NCBI GenBank assembly: GCA_038212015.1
Contig: JBBQUY010000004.1
Span: 1 to 64,000 of the forward strand
Length of the DNA: 64,000 nucleotides
Reading direction: 5' to 3'
Origin: JAGQUL01 sp038212015
Lineage (GTDB): Bacteria; Actinomycetota; Thermoleophilia; Gaiellales; SKUG01
In this document: piece by piece, positions 57,008 through 64,000 of the stretch
Position numbering within the stretch: position 1 is the stretch's first letter
Layout: the number at the start of each line of letters is the position of its first letter
The notes under the pieces: generated by a model
Database searches by the model: none
Told to the model about the DNA's origin: nothing
The model's input: only the letters and a program-made list of their open reading frames with translations
Program-made: the position numbers and the translations under genes

Positions 57008-58513
57008 TCAGGCGGCGTTGTGGCCGGGCAGGTCAGGCGAGATGCCTGGCTGCGGGCGCGGCTGCTGCGGACCTGCAGGATGTCCCTGCTGCGGCTGACC
57101 CTGCGGATGCCCCTGCTGGGGCTGCTGCGGTTGCTGCGGCTGGCCGGTCGGCGCGCCGGTCGGGAACGAGACCGTCCCAGGCGCAGCCCCGCCGATGTTC
57201 GGCAGGAACTCCTGTGCGGGCGCGCCGGCGAGCGCGGCTGGATCGAAGGTGGGTGCAGCGGGCGTCGGCGCTGCCATCGGAATCGGCACCGGGACGGGTA
57301 CCGCGCCGCGACCGTGACGCAGTGCGTCGTGGCTGAGCTCGTCGTTCGCCGTCTGCTGCGAACCGGCTGCTGCGCGGCGCAGGTCGCGATCGATGCGGAC
57401 GTTGTTGGCCTCGAGCAGCAGCGAGAAGTTCTGCTTCGACGATGCGTGCATCATCGCTTCCTCGATCGTGACGGCCTGGTCGAGCACGAGCTGCAGCAGC
57501 GACTGGTCGAAGGACTGCATGCCGTAGTAGGCGCCCTCGGCGATCGCGTCGTGGATCGTGCCGGTCTCGTCGGGATTCTCGATCGCATCCGCGATGCGGC
57601 TCGTGCCGACCATCACTTCGATCGCCGGGACGCGCGAACGGCCGTCCGCGGTCTTGATGAGTCGCTGGCTGACGATGCCGCGCAGCGTGCCTGCGAGCAT
57701 CGATCGCGCCTGTCGTTCGAGCGCGGCCGGGAAGAAGTCGAGCACGCGATAGATCGTTTCCATCACGTCGATCGTGTGGAGCGTGGAGAAGACGAGGTGG
57801 CCGGTTTCCGCGGCGCTCAGTGCGGCGCGGACGGTTTCCTCGTCGCGCATCTCGCCGATGAGGATGACGTCGGGATCCTGGCGCAGCGCGCGGCGCAGGG
57901 CACCGGAGAACGAGCCGGTGTCGACACCGATCTCGCGCTGGTTGATGAGCGAGCGCTTGTCGCGATGCACCATCTCGATCGGGTCCTCGACCGTCACGAC
58001 GTGCTTGGCGGAGTGCTCGTTGATGTGGTCGATCATCGCGGCGAGCGATGTGGACTTGCCCGAACCGGTGGCACCGGTGACGAGCACCAGACCGCGAGAT
58101 TCCATGGCGAGCCGCTCGATGACGGGCGGCAGGTTGAGCGTACTGAGCGCCGGCACTTCATCGGGGATGACTCGCAGGGCGATCGAGATCTCACCGCGCT
58201 GGCGGAACACGTTGACTCGGAACCGAGCGCAGCTGCGCAGCTCGTAGGACAGGTCGGTCTCGCCGACCTGCTCGAACTCGTGCAGTCGATTCGGCGCGTG
58301 GCGGGTGAGCTCGCGGACGATCATGTCCATCTCGTCCGGTCCGACCGAGTACATCCCGGGGATCGGGGTGAGCTCGCCGTTGAGGCGAAGGTACGGCGGA
58401 GAGCTGGCCTTCATGTGAAGATCGCTCGCGCCGAGCGTCGACACCTGACGCATGCAGTAATGCAGCGTCTGGACCGGATCTCCTGATGGTGCTGCGCTTC
58501 GAGCTGCGCTCAC
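57008..58513 (-). CDS. pilT: Type IV pilus retraction ATPase PilT with Pro/Gln-rich tail
   Basis: The 501-residue protein has the PilT/GspE-type motifs. Walker A is GATGSGKS with Lys153, VEDPIEMVHRDKRSLINQRE is the Asp box region, VILIGEMRDEETVRAALSAA is Walker B, and FSTLHTIDVMETIYRV is the His box. The PilT-type N-terminal domain (ASDLHMKASSPPYLRLNGEL) is present. It powers pilus retraction (twitching). After residue about 375 it has a long low-complexity tail (for example QPQQPQQPQQGHPQG) absent from ordinary PilT. No pilin, pilB or pilC is in the window. The GTG start follows AGGA. Confidence 0.92.
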   Translation of the reverse strand: MSAARSAAPSGDPVQTLHYCMRQVSTLGASDLHMKASSPPYLRLNGELTPIPGMYSVGPDEMDMIVRELTRHAPNRLHEFEQVGETDLSYELRSCARFRVNVFRQRGEISIALRVIPDEVPALSTLNLPPVIERLAMESRGLVLVTGATGSGKSTSLAAMIDHINEHSAKHVVTVEDPIEMVHRDKRSLINQREIGVDTGSFSGALRRALRQDPDVILIGEMRDEETVRAALSAAETGHLVFSTLHTIDVMETIYRVLDFFPAALERQARSMLAGTLRGIVSQRLIKTADGRSRVPAIEVMVGTSRIADAIENPDETGTIHDAIAEGAYYGMQSFDQSLLQLVLDQAVTIEEAMMHASSKQNFSLLLEANNVRIDRDLRRAAAGSQQTANDELSHDALRHGRGAVPVPVPIPMAAPTPAAPTFDPAALAGAPAQEFLPNIGGAAPGTVSFPTGAPTGQPQQPQQPQQGHPQGQPQQGHPAGPQQPRPQPGISPDLPGHNAA

Positions 58514-58621
58514 GTGTCTACGTCCTGATTCCGAGTGGGCGTCGGCAGCTCTGCATCGGCATGCGCCCGTCCCGAACTTGAGTCGAACTGCTCGTGCGCG
58601 TTGCGCTGCAAACGAGGGTGC

Positions 58622-59938
58622 TCAGCCGAACCAGGAGCGGTTGGCACGCATCGAGGCCCGAACGCCGTCGCGGAACGCTGCCGGGCTGGTCCGAAGTGCG
58701 CGCCGTACCGCGACGCGAGGCGCGACGCCGTCGCCCAGCAGGGAATAGAAGCGAACTGCGTTCGCGTGCCCGTACTCGGACTCGATGTGGTCGGCCACGA
58801 GCATGCCGAGTCGGTAGCCCACGGGTCCGTCGAGGTCTTCGAAGGCGTCCGCCTCGAAGAGGAGCGTGTCCAGGTCGACCGTCCCGGATTCGACCATCGC
58901 GACGGCCGGCCCGTTCTCGATGTAGTAGCTGCCCGTGGCGACGACCTCGTGGTTGCCTTCCCATTCGGCGAGCCCCTCGAGGTAGAGCTCGTACCCGTAT
59001 GCGCGTCCAAGCTTGGAGGTCGCCAGGTGCGTCAGCTCGTGTCGCAGCAGGTCGCGCTGCCCAAACCACGTGTCGGAGCGGAAATTCGGGAGCAGGATCG
59101 CCATGTGGCGATCGTCGTAGGCGGTACCGATCGCGTCGCTCGGCATGGCTGCCGTGTCGAAGACGCGGCTGACGCGCGCACGTGACGGCACGAGCGCGAC
59201 GAACGCCGCGCGACCCGCCGATAGGCCTCGGTATCGTCGGCGAACGTCGGCGTGCAGTTCGTGGACGGTCGCGGCGACGTCGCGTGCGATCCACGCATCC
59301 GCCGCCGGGGCGACGACACCGACGTTGCCGCGCCGCACGTACACCACATCGCCCGCGAGTCCGAGCAGTCCGCCGCGCTCGAGCGTGACGCGCTCGACAT
59401 GCCAGCGCGTCACGATGCCGCTGCCTGCTTCGCCCCACGGACGCACGTCGAACGCGACTTCGCTCGTCGGCGTTGCGAATTCGGGTGCATCCCCGGCGAT
59501 CGGTCGCACGTCGACGATCACTTCCACCCGCCACGGATCGAGCGGCTCGTCAGGCGTGCGCACGAACGCCTCGACCTTGAGCTCGGCCCGTGGAATGCCG
59601 TCGAGCGCTCGCCTGACTCCATTCACGCCGGCTGCGCCACGCATCGATGCAAGCGTCCGGGGCAGGCGAGCCGCAGACTGGCTGCCGGCAAGGCCGCGGA
59701 CCGCTGCGAGCACGTCGCGTTCCAGTCGCGCCTCGTTGATGCCGAGCATCGCCTCGCCGCTGACGAGGTCGCGTGCGGAGAACTGCTGGACGTCGATGTC
59801 ATAGGGCTCGTCGGAGCCGAGACCAGGCAGTGCGGGCAGCGCAGCCGAGGTATCGAGGGTCGTCGCCGTCGCGGCGACCCCGACGGTCGCGATGACGAGC
59901 ACGACGAGGACATACAACCTGCGTGGGTCGACAAGCAT
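58622..59938 (-). CDS. Membrane-anchored gluzincin-like (peptidase MA-like) protein
   Basis: The 438-residue protein has an N-terminal membrane helix (VLVVLVIATVGVAATATTL). A beta-rich domain follows, and then a gluzincin module with HELTH (His300 and His304, Glu301) and a second Glu in YLEGLAEWEG (Glu321), the three-ligand zinc pattern. It resembles actinobacterial and firmicute proteins with a peptidase-MA-like domain, probably acting outside the membrane. It lies 109 bp upstream of pilT on the same strand. ATG 59938 is chosen over a TTG 9 nt upstream. Confidence 0.72.
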   Translation of the reverse strand: MLVDPRRLYVLVVLVIATVGVAATATTLDTSAALPALPGLGSDEPYDIDVQQFSARDLVSGEAMLGINEARLERDVLAAVRGLAGSQSAARLPRTLASMRGAAGVNGVRRALDGIPRAELKVEAFVRTPDEPLDPWRVEVIVDVRPIAGDAPEFATPTSEVAFDVRPWGEAGSGIVTRWHVERVTLERGGLLGLAGDVVYVRRGNVGVVAPAADAWIARDVAATVHELHADVRRRYRGLSAGRAAFVALVPSRARVSRVFDTAAMPSDAIGTAYDDRHMAILLPNFRSDTWFGQRDLLRHELTHLATSKLGRAYGYELYLEGLAEWEGNHEVVATGSYYIENGPAVAMVESGTVDLDTLLFEADAFEDLDGPVGYRLGMLVADHIESEYGHANAVRFYSLLGDGVAPRVAVRRALRTSPAAFRDGVRASMRANRSWFG

Positions 59939-60012
59939 CCCGAGCAATGTCGACCAAGCTGCACGAAATCTTGATCACACGCGTCAACTTGATGATTCGA
60001 TCGGAGCAACGA

Positions 60013-60043
60013 CGAGGCCCGGACCTGACTGGTCCGGGCCTCG
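60013..60043 (-). terminator. Stem-loop terminator of rpoD
   Basis: CGAGGCCCGGACC (60013-60025) pairs perfectly with GGTCCGGGCCTCG (60031-60043) around a 5-nt loop. On the minus strand it lies 28 nt after the rpoD stop, followed by TCGTTGCTCC, a weak T-rich tail. It is a good terminator candidate for rpoD. Confidence 0.7.
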
Positions 60044-60070
60044 CGTGACCTTCGTCGCGTCGTGCGTGGC

Positions 60071-61240
60071 TCAGGCCGCGAACTCGCGCAGCGCCTGCGC
60101 CTCACCGAGCGCTTCCAGCTTGCGAAGCGCCTGGTTCTCGATCTGGCGGATCCGCTCGCGGGTGACGCCGAACTCGCGTCCAACCTCGTCCAGCGTGCGG
60201 GGATGCTCGCCGCCCAGGCCGTAGCGCAGCTCAAGCACCCGACGCTCACGCTGGCTCAGGCTCAGCAGCACGCGGCGCAACGTCTCGGCGCGTGCGTCGT
60301 CGGCTGCGTGATCCTCGGGTGCGGGCGCGGTGTTGTCCGCCACGAACTGGCCGAACTCCGAGTCCTCGTCGTCGCCCACCGGGCGGTCGAGGCTCATCGG
60401 TGCCTGCATCGAGTGCTTGATCTGCTCGACCTCGTCGAGCGGCATCTCCAGCTCGGTGGCGATCTCCGCAAGCGTGGGCTCGCGACCGAGCTCCGCGACG
60501 AGGCGGCGCTCCGTGCGACCGATGCGGTTCACCTTCTCGACGACGTGCACGGGCATGCGGATCGTCCGACCCTTGTCCGCGAGCGCGCGGGCAACGGCCT
60601 GGCGGATCCACCACGTCGCGTACGTCGAGAACTTGAAGCCCTTGCGCCAGTCGAACTTCTCGACCGCTCGCACGAGTCCGATCGTGCCCTCCTGGATGAG
60701 GTCGAGGAACCCGAGCCCCTGTCCACGGTAGTGCTTGGCGATCGAGACGACGAGACGAAGGTTCGCCTCGATCATCTGCTGCTTCGCGACGTCACTGCCC
60801 GCCTCGTACGCCTGCGCGAGCTCGACCTCCTGCTTGGCCGTCAGGAGCGGCACGCGGCCGATCTCCTTGAGGTACATCTGCAGGGAGTCGGTCGTCTGCG
60901 GCTTGACGGTCGCGCGAGCACGCGCAAGCGCCTTGGTGAGCGTGTCCTGCGGCGCGGGGCGCGCAGGCTCAAGCTCCGTCTCACCGACGTCGTTGACTTC
61001 GATGCCGCGCTCTTCGACGAGGGCGACGAGCTGTGCAAGCTGGTCGTCGTTCAGCTCATTGTCCTGAGCGAATCGAAGCAGGTCGGGGTGTGCGATGCCG
61101 GCTTCGATCGCCGCGGGGTCCGCGTCAATGCGTGCCAGATACTCCTGGACCTCTTCAAGCTCTGCTGCGTTCACAAGCATGGTGCTGCTCACGTGGTCTT
61201 CGTGCCTCCTGGGGCCGGGGCGCGCTTCCTTCGCACTCAT
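60071..61240 (-). CDS. rpoD: RNA polymerase primary-type sigma factor (RpoD/HrdB family)
   Basis: The 389-residue sigma factor has region 1.2/2 with TDSLQMYLKEIGRVPLLTAK, IEANLRLVVSIAKHYRGQGL, GFLDLIQEGTIGLVRAVEKF and FSTYATWWIRQAVARALADK. Region 3 starts RTIRMPVHVVEKVNRIGRTE, and region 4 is VLELRYGLGGEHPRTLDEVG followed by FGVTRERIRQIENQALRKL. The region 2.4/4.2 residues are those of housekeeping or HrdB-like sigma factors. The acidic N-terminus (VNAAELEEVQEYLARIDADP) is short. ATG 61240 is chosen for its GAGGG ribosome site 5 nt upstream. GTG 61192 and GTG 61279 are alternatives; 61279 sits in a hairpin. Confidence 0.9.
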   Translation of the reverse strand: MSAKEARPGPRRHEDHVSSTMLVNAAELEEVQEYLARIDADPAAIEAGIAHPDLLRFAQDNELNDDQLAQLVALVEERGIEVNDVGETELEPARPAPQDTLTKALARARATVKPQTTDSLQMYLKEIGRVPLLTAKQEVELAQAYEAGSDVAKQQMIEANLRLVVSIAKHYRGQGLGFLDLIQEGTIGLVRAVEKFDWRKGFKFSTYATWWIRQAVARALADKGRTIRMPVHVVEKVNRIGRTERRLVAELGREPTLAEIATELEMPLDEVEQIKHSMQAPMSLDRPVGDDEDSEFGQFVADNTAPAPEDHAADDARAETLRRVLLSLSQRERRVLELRYGLGGEHPRTLDEVGREFGVTRERIRQIENQALRKLEALGEAQALREFAA

Positions 61241-61257
61241 GCCAGCCCTCGTGTTTG

Positions 61258-61281
61258 GGGTGCGCGATTCTTGGCGCACCC
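61258..61281 (-). other. 5' leader hairpin of rpoD
   Basis: GGGTGCGC and GCGCACCC form an 8-bp perfect stem around GATTCTTG, at the expected 5' end of the rpoD mRNA. It may protect the transcript or block a leaderless start at GTG 61279. Confidence 0.5.
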
Positions 61282-61285
61282 AATA

Positions 61286-61291
61286 ACTATA
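61286..61291 (-). promoter_or_regulatory. -10 box TATAGT, rpoD
   Basis: TATAGT, close to the TATAAT consensus, lies on the minus strand 6 nt before 61279 and 45 nt before the chosen ATG. No consensus -35 is seen at the usual spacing; instead an inverted repeat occupies this spot (61306-61328). Confidence 0.6.
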
Positions 61292-61305
61292 CCCGGCATT
61301 GCCTC

Positions 61306-61328
61306 GTAACTACACCTGTTGAAGTTAC
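61306..61328. promoter_or_regulatory. Inverted repeat over the rpoD -35 region
   Basis: GTAACT-N11-AGTTAC (61306-61311 and 61323-61328) is a perfect dyad covering about -27 to -50 of the rpoD promoter, a fitting operator position. A GTAAC-type arm is AT-richer than its surroundings, so chance is less likely. The binding protein is unknown. Confidence 0.5.
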
Positions 61329-61449
61329 GTGGCTTGCAGGATCATACAGGTTCGTGATTCGTCACTCACATTCGGCGGCGCAGAACTGCGAGAAACTATC
61401 GTTGCTCCAGCCACCACTATCGGTTGTTTCGGCGGAAACTCAAGCGGGA

Positions 61450-61543
61450 CTTCGATCATTCGCCCCGACGGGGCTCGAACCGAACGAATTCCTTATTCGT
61501 TATAGCGTGCGATTTCGATGACGCAACCCTGTATCCCGCAGGG
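61450..61543 (-). other. Structured intergenic segment upstream of rpoD
   Basis: Three hairpins lie close together: GCCCC-GAC-GGGGC (about 61462-61474), AACGAAT-TCCTT-ATTCGTT (61483-61501, perfect), and CCCTG...CAGGG (61527-61543). They lie between the stop of the 61582 gene and the rpoD promoter. They could terminate the upstream transcript or form a small RNA. A GGTTCGAGCCCC stretch mimics a tRNA T-arm, but no cloverleaf can be built. Confidence 0.4.
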
Positions 61544-61581
61544 CCCCACCCGGTTCACGACCCCGCACCAGCCAGATACGT

Positions 61582-62601
61582 TCAGCTGCAGAGTTCGGAT
61601 TCGATCGGGACCGCGAGCCGACGGGTGCCGGCATCGACGCTCGTCCTTGTGCTCGTCTGGAGCGCGGTGCAACCTGCGGCGCGCTCACCACCGCCCCACA
61701 GCTCCGCGAGCGTGGCCATGAGCCGCGCTCGATCGCGAACGGCAGCGGGCTCCCGGCCGCGTGCGATCGCATCGAGTCGATCGACGACGGCGTCCGGATC
61801 ATCCTTGTCGAAGCCCGCTGCTACGACCGCCACCCCGGTCAGGCCACGCGAGCCGGCGAGCGCCTCGGACCGCGTCCGAACCTCGAGCGCGTCCCCGCGC
61901 TGGACCGCTCCGAGCAGAGCACGAACCTGCGCGCGATCGCCGGCGGGCACCTCGTTCGGCGCGACGAGCACCGGCAGGTCCCCCTTGAAGGCATCCGGAT
62001 GCAGCAGGTCGTTCGCGAGCCGCGCCATACGCAGCGACGTGGGATCGGCCGCCGCGTGACCGAGCCGCACGGCGTCACGCAGCGACTGGCGCGATGCACG
62101 CGGATCTTCGAGCAGCGACTGCACCAGCCCCAGGTGCAGCGCGGCCAGCGCGCTGTCGGGGTATTCCCGAACCAGCTGGCGAAGATCGCGTTCGACGGAG
62201 ACCGGGCCGGTCGAGCGCCAGCGCGACAGCACGAGCCCGACCTGACCCGCGACGCCATCCTGGTCTTCGGCGACGACGTTGGTGAACTCGCTGCGTGCCC
62301 CGTCCAGGTCGCCCGAAGCGAGCTGGACGGCCGCCTTCGCGAGCGGCGAGTCGTCCGGTGTGTCGCTCGGCAACGCGAGCGGTGGCGGCTGCTTCGGAAA
62401 TCCAGCGTCGGCTGGCTTGGGCGACGGACCCACCATCGCGACGGCGACGAGCACGAGCAGTGCGGCGGCGAAGACCGAGGCGCCGAGCCGGACCGCGGGT
62501 CGGGAGCGCCAGCTCCGATTCGCGGTGGGATCGGGCGACGGCGCGTCGGATTCCCGCGGCATGTCGCGATCCGGGGTCGGCGTGTGCACGGCGTCGTCCA
62601 T
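61582..62601 (-). CDS. Membrane-anchored TPR-like protein, unknown
   Basis: The 339-residue protein has a 38-residue polar N-terminus, one membrane helix (VRLGASVFAAALLVLVAVAM) and then a helical, TPR-like exported region (DSPLAKAAVQLASGDLDGAR, REYPDSALAALHLGLVQSLL, LGHAAADPTSLRMARLANDL). It contains SAALAxLHLG-type repeats but no clear catalytic motif. ATG 62601 is preceded by a -10 box with leaderless spacing. It is divergent from the coiled-coil peptidase gene at 62724, and may be a scaffold for that envelope function, but this is guesswork. Confidence 0.68.
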   Translation of the reverse strand: MDDAVHTPTPDRDMPRESDAPSPDPTANRSWRSRPAVRLGASVFAAALLVLVAVAMVGPSPKPADAGFPKQPPPLALPSDTPDDSPLAKAAVQLASGDLDGARSEFTNVVAEDQDGVAGQVGLVLSRWRSTGPVSVERDLRQLVREYPDSALAALHLGLVQSLLEDPRASRQSLRDAVRLGHAAADPTSLRMARLANDLLHPDAFKGDLPVLVAPNEVPAGDRAQVRALLGAVQRGDALEVRTRSEALAGSRGLTGVAVVAAGFDKDDPDAVVDRLDAIARGREPAAVRDRARLMATLAELWGGGERAAGCTALQTSTRTSVDAGTRRLAVPIESELCS

Positions 62602-62608
62602 CGGGTCG

Positions 62609-62614
62609 ATCGTA
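62609..62614 (-). promoter_or_regulatory. -10 box TACGAT, TPR-like gene
   Basis: On the minus strand TACGAT is followed by CGACCCG and the ATG at 62601 (7-nt gap). It fits the leaderless geometry. Confidence 0.5.
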
Positions 62615-62723
62615 TCGTGCCGGTCGCGTCGTCGCGGAGCGTGTCTCGTGCGTGGGCGCTCGTGCAGGCGAGTGTGCATGCGCTGGTGGGGTCAAGCCCG
62701 CTCGCGCCCGTGCCGATGCACGC

Positions 62724-63995
62724 ATGGAAGGCGCGCAGGCGCCCGTGACCATGCTCGATCCACGCCCACGAACCCACGCCCACCGCCGCTTCCTGCCGGC
62801 ACTGCTCGTTGCGCTCGGCGCGACGGCTGCGCTGTGCGCGCCGCTGGCGGTTGCAAAGACCGTCGAGTTTCGCTCGACCGCGCCGTCGCGCATCGACCTG
62901 GGCCTGCCGCAACCCAAGCTCGGCGTGACCGGCAAGGTCAAGTTCTCCTACGACGCGGCCGACCGCAAGGCCATCGCGGCGGCGAAGAAGTCCCAGGAAC
63001 TGCTCGGCCAGGCCAGCGAGCGCAGCGATGCGGCGGCTCGAGCCGATCGCCGGATCGCCGCGATCGAGCAGCTGCTCGCGGACGTGCAGGGCGACAAGGA
63101 CCGGCTCGAAGCGATCATCCATGAACGGCTCGTCGAGCAGTACAAGGAAGGCGACGACGCCAACCTGCGCTTCCTGCTGAGCGGCTCCGGGCTGTCCGAC
63201 CTCGTGGCTCGTGGTCGGGTGCTCGATGCGCAGTCCGCCCAGGACCGCCGCGCGATCGACGAGTACGAGATCACCGTCGCTCGCGTCGAGCAGTACAAGG
63301 CCGTCCTGGAAGAGCTGCGCGACATCAACGGCGACCAGGCCCGCAGCCTGCAGGATCGCGCCGACCGTCTCGACCAGGTGCTCGTCGCCGCAAAGGTCGG
63401 ACATGACGAGGCGCCCGAAGCGACGACCGGCAAGAACGCGCCCAAGGGCGTGAAGGGCACGTGGTACGTCATGGACGGTGCGTTCACCGCGCAGCTGTTC
63501 ATGCCGAATGCCGGTTCCGGCTACGACGGCGGCTCCCGCTCACCGGCTCGCGCCGCAACACCGCAGCAGATCCAGATGGTGCTCACCGACAAGCGCGTCG
63601 ACCTGGATGCATCCGGCTACCAGGACGTGCTCACCGGCCAGATCGACGGCCGCATCCTCGACTCGATGCTCGCTGCGGCCCAGCAGTTCGGCTACATCAA
63701 GATCACGTCGCTCAAGCGTGACCACGGCACGTACACGTCGAGCGGCAACGTCTCGGCGCACGCGTACGGCTGCGCGATGGACATCGGCACGATCGGCTCC
63801 ACCTACATCACCGGCGGGGCGCAGACGCCGGGCGGCGAGGTGAACCAGGCAGTGCTGTTCTTCGCTGGTCTCGGCGCGGCGACCGGCAAGCCCGATCTCG
63901 CCCCGCACCAGGTCATCTCGCTGTTCGACCTCGGTGGTGCGACGCTCGCCATGGGCGACCATGACGACCACATCCACGTCGGCTACAGCTGCTAG
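62724..63995 (+). CDS. Coiled-coil cell-wall hydrolase with LAS-type (M15-like) peptidase domain
   Basis: The 423-residue protein has a signal peptide (FLPALLVALGATAALCAPLA), then a coiled-coil region (about residues 80-220, for example QELLGQASERSDAAARADRR and LSDLVARGRVLDAQSAQDRR). The layout is similar to CwlO/PcsB/RipA proteins. The C-terminal domain ends in SAHAYGCAMD (His346 and Asp353) and DDHIHVGY (His416 and His418), the metal-binding pattern of LAS/M15 peptidases. It most likely cleaves peptidoglycan crosslinks or stem peptides outside the cell, with the coiled coil as regulatory arm. ATG 62724 is the first start after the divergent gene; ATG 62751 is equally plausible. It ends 5 bp before the window edge. 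Confidence 0.82.
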   Translation: MEGAQAPVTMLDPRPRTHAHRRFLPALLVALGATAALCAPLAVAKTVEFRSTAPSRIDLGLPQPKLGVTGKVKFSYDAADRKAIAAAKKSQELLGQASERSDAAARADRRIAAIEQLLADVQGDKDRLEAIIHERLVEQYKEGDDANLRFLLSGSGLSDLVARGRVLDAQSAQDRRAIDEYEITVARVEQYKAVLEELRDINGDQARSLQDRADRLDQVLVAAKVGHDEAPEATTGKNAPKGVKGTWYVMDGAFTAQLFMPNAGSGYDGGSRSPARAATPQQIQMVLTDKRVDLDASGYQDVLTGQIDGRILDSMLAAAQQFGYIKITSLKRDHGTYTSSGNVSAHAYGCAMDIGTIGSTYITGGAQTPGGEVNQAVLFFAGLGAATGKPDLAPHQVISLFDLGGATLAMGDHDDHIHVGYSC

Positions 63996-64000
63996 CTCGA

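Noticed and set aside
61460..61545. tRNA-like GGTTCGAGCCCC motif on the minus strand
   Set aside because: The 5-bp T-stem cannot pair around the loop and no acceptor or anticodon arms can be drawn; the region forms other hairpins instead.

Overview
The window is chromosomal DNA of very high GC content with tightly packed genes, short gaps and many 1-4 nt stop/start overlaps (TGATG, ATGA, GTGA). The gene set points to an actinobacterial lineage: a paired ArsA/Get3-like ATPase operon resembling mycobacterial Rv3679-Rv3680, a CwlO-like coiled-coil cell-wall hydrolase, an L,D-transpeptidase, an RpoD-type sigma factor, FtsZ with the usual C-terminal peptide, and many apparently leaderless genes. 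A deep-branching class such as Thermoleophilia would fit, but that is inference. I see no phage, no intact insertion sequence, no CRISPR array and no rRNA or tRNA gene.

Layout. 1-2280: end of ATP sulfurylase (sat), its terminator, a small unknown gene, and a quinone-detoxification type pair (ring-cleaving dioxygenase plus carboxylesterase). 2307-4591: secreted FlgD/Ig-like protein and an O-antigen-ligase-like membrane protein. 4551-6060: an AbiEi/DUF559-type gene bracketed by near-identical 63-bp repeats, followed by a 16-bp tandem repeat. 6061-7752: large Gly/Ala-rich membrane-type protein. 7909-13732: leucine/isovalerate catabolism (liuB, liuC, liuD, liuE) split by an antisense rhodanese lipoprotein. 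13832-19333: flavin oxidase, PAQR/hemolysin III protein, and an odd cluster of two soluble paralogues of the cytoplasmic domain of the flagellar/type III export gate FlhA, next to a small membrane protein and a Nudix hydrolase. 19477-28176: spondin-like secreted protein, SDR, DoxX-like protein, an AT-richer unassigned gap, LysM-NodB deacetylase, leucyl aminopeptidase, an acyl-CoA dehydrogenase, an RmlC-like epimerase. 28291-38929: threonine dehydratase translationally coupled to MeaB, a GGDEF plus HD-GYP protein, cytochrome P450, SRPBCC protein, glycosyltransferase, histidinol-phosphate aminotransferase and gamma-glutamyltransferase. 38990-42560: parA-ftsZ operon continuing through a 27-codon micro-gene and two small membrane genes towards an L,D-transpeptidase. 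42825-51641: beta-propeller-like protein, ArsA pair, an Abhydrolase_9-like protein, unknowns, a second acyl-CoA dehydrogenase and an NTF2-like protein. 51691-63995: M24 peptidase and amidohydrolase on divergent promoters, HxlR regulator, RecQ-like helicase, PilT, gluzincin-like membrane protein, RpoD, a membrane-anchored unknown, and a cell-wall peptidase of LAS type.

How it works together. Branched-chain and odd-chain carbon catabolism is the main metabolic theme: the liu genes, two acyl-CoA dehydrogenases, and threonine dehydratase coupled to the MeaB chaperone of methylmalonyl-CoA mutase. A second theme is the cell envelope and cell cycle: ParA-FtsZ, c-di-GMP turnover, PilT, L,D-transpeptidase, LysM deacetylase and LAS peptidase. 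Several of the cell-cycle and motility proteins carry long low-complexity tails. The most unusual items are the orphan FlhA-C pair, the micro-gene after ftsZ, the repeat-bracketed AbiEi/DUF559 gene, and the widespread TAGGNT -10 boxes placed 6-8 nt before start codons.
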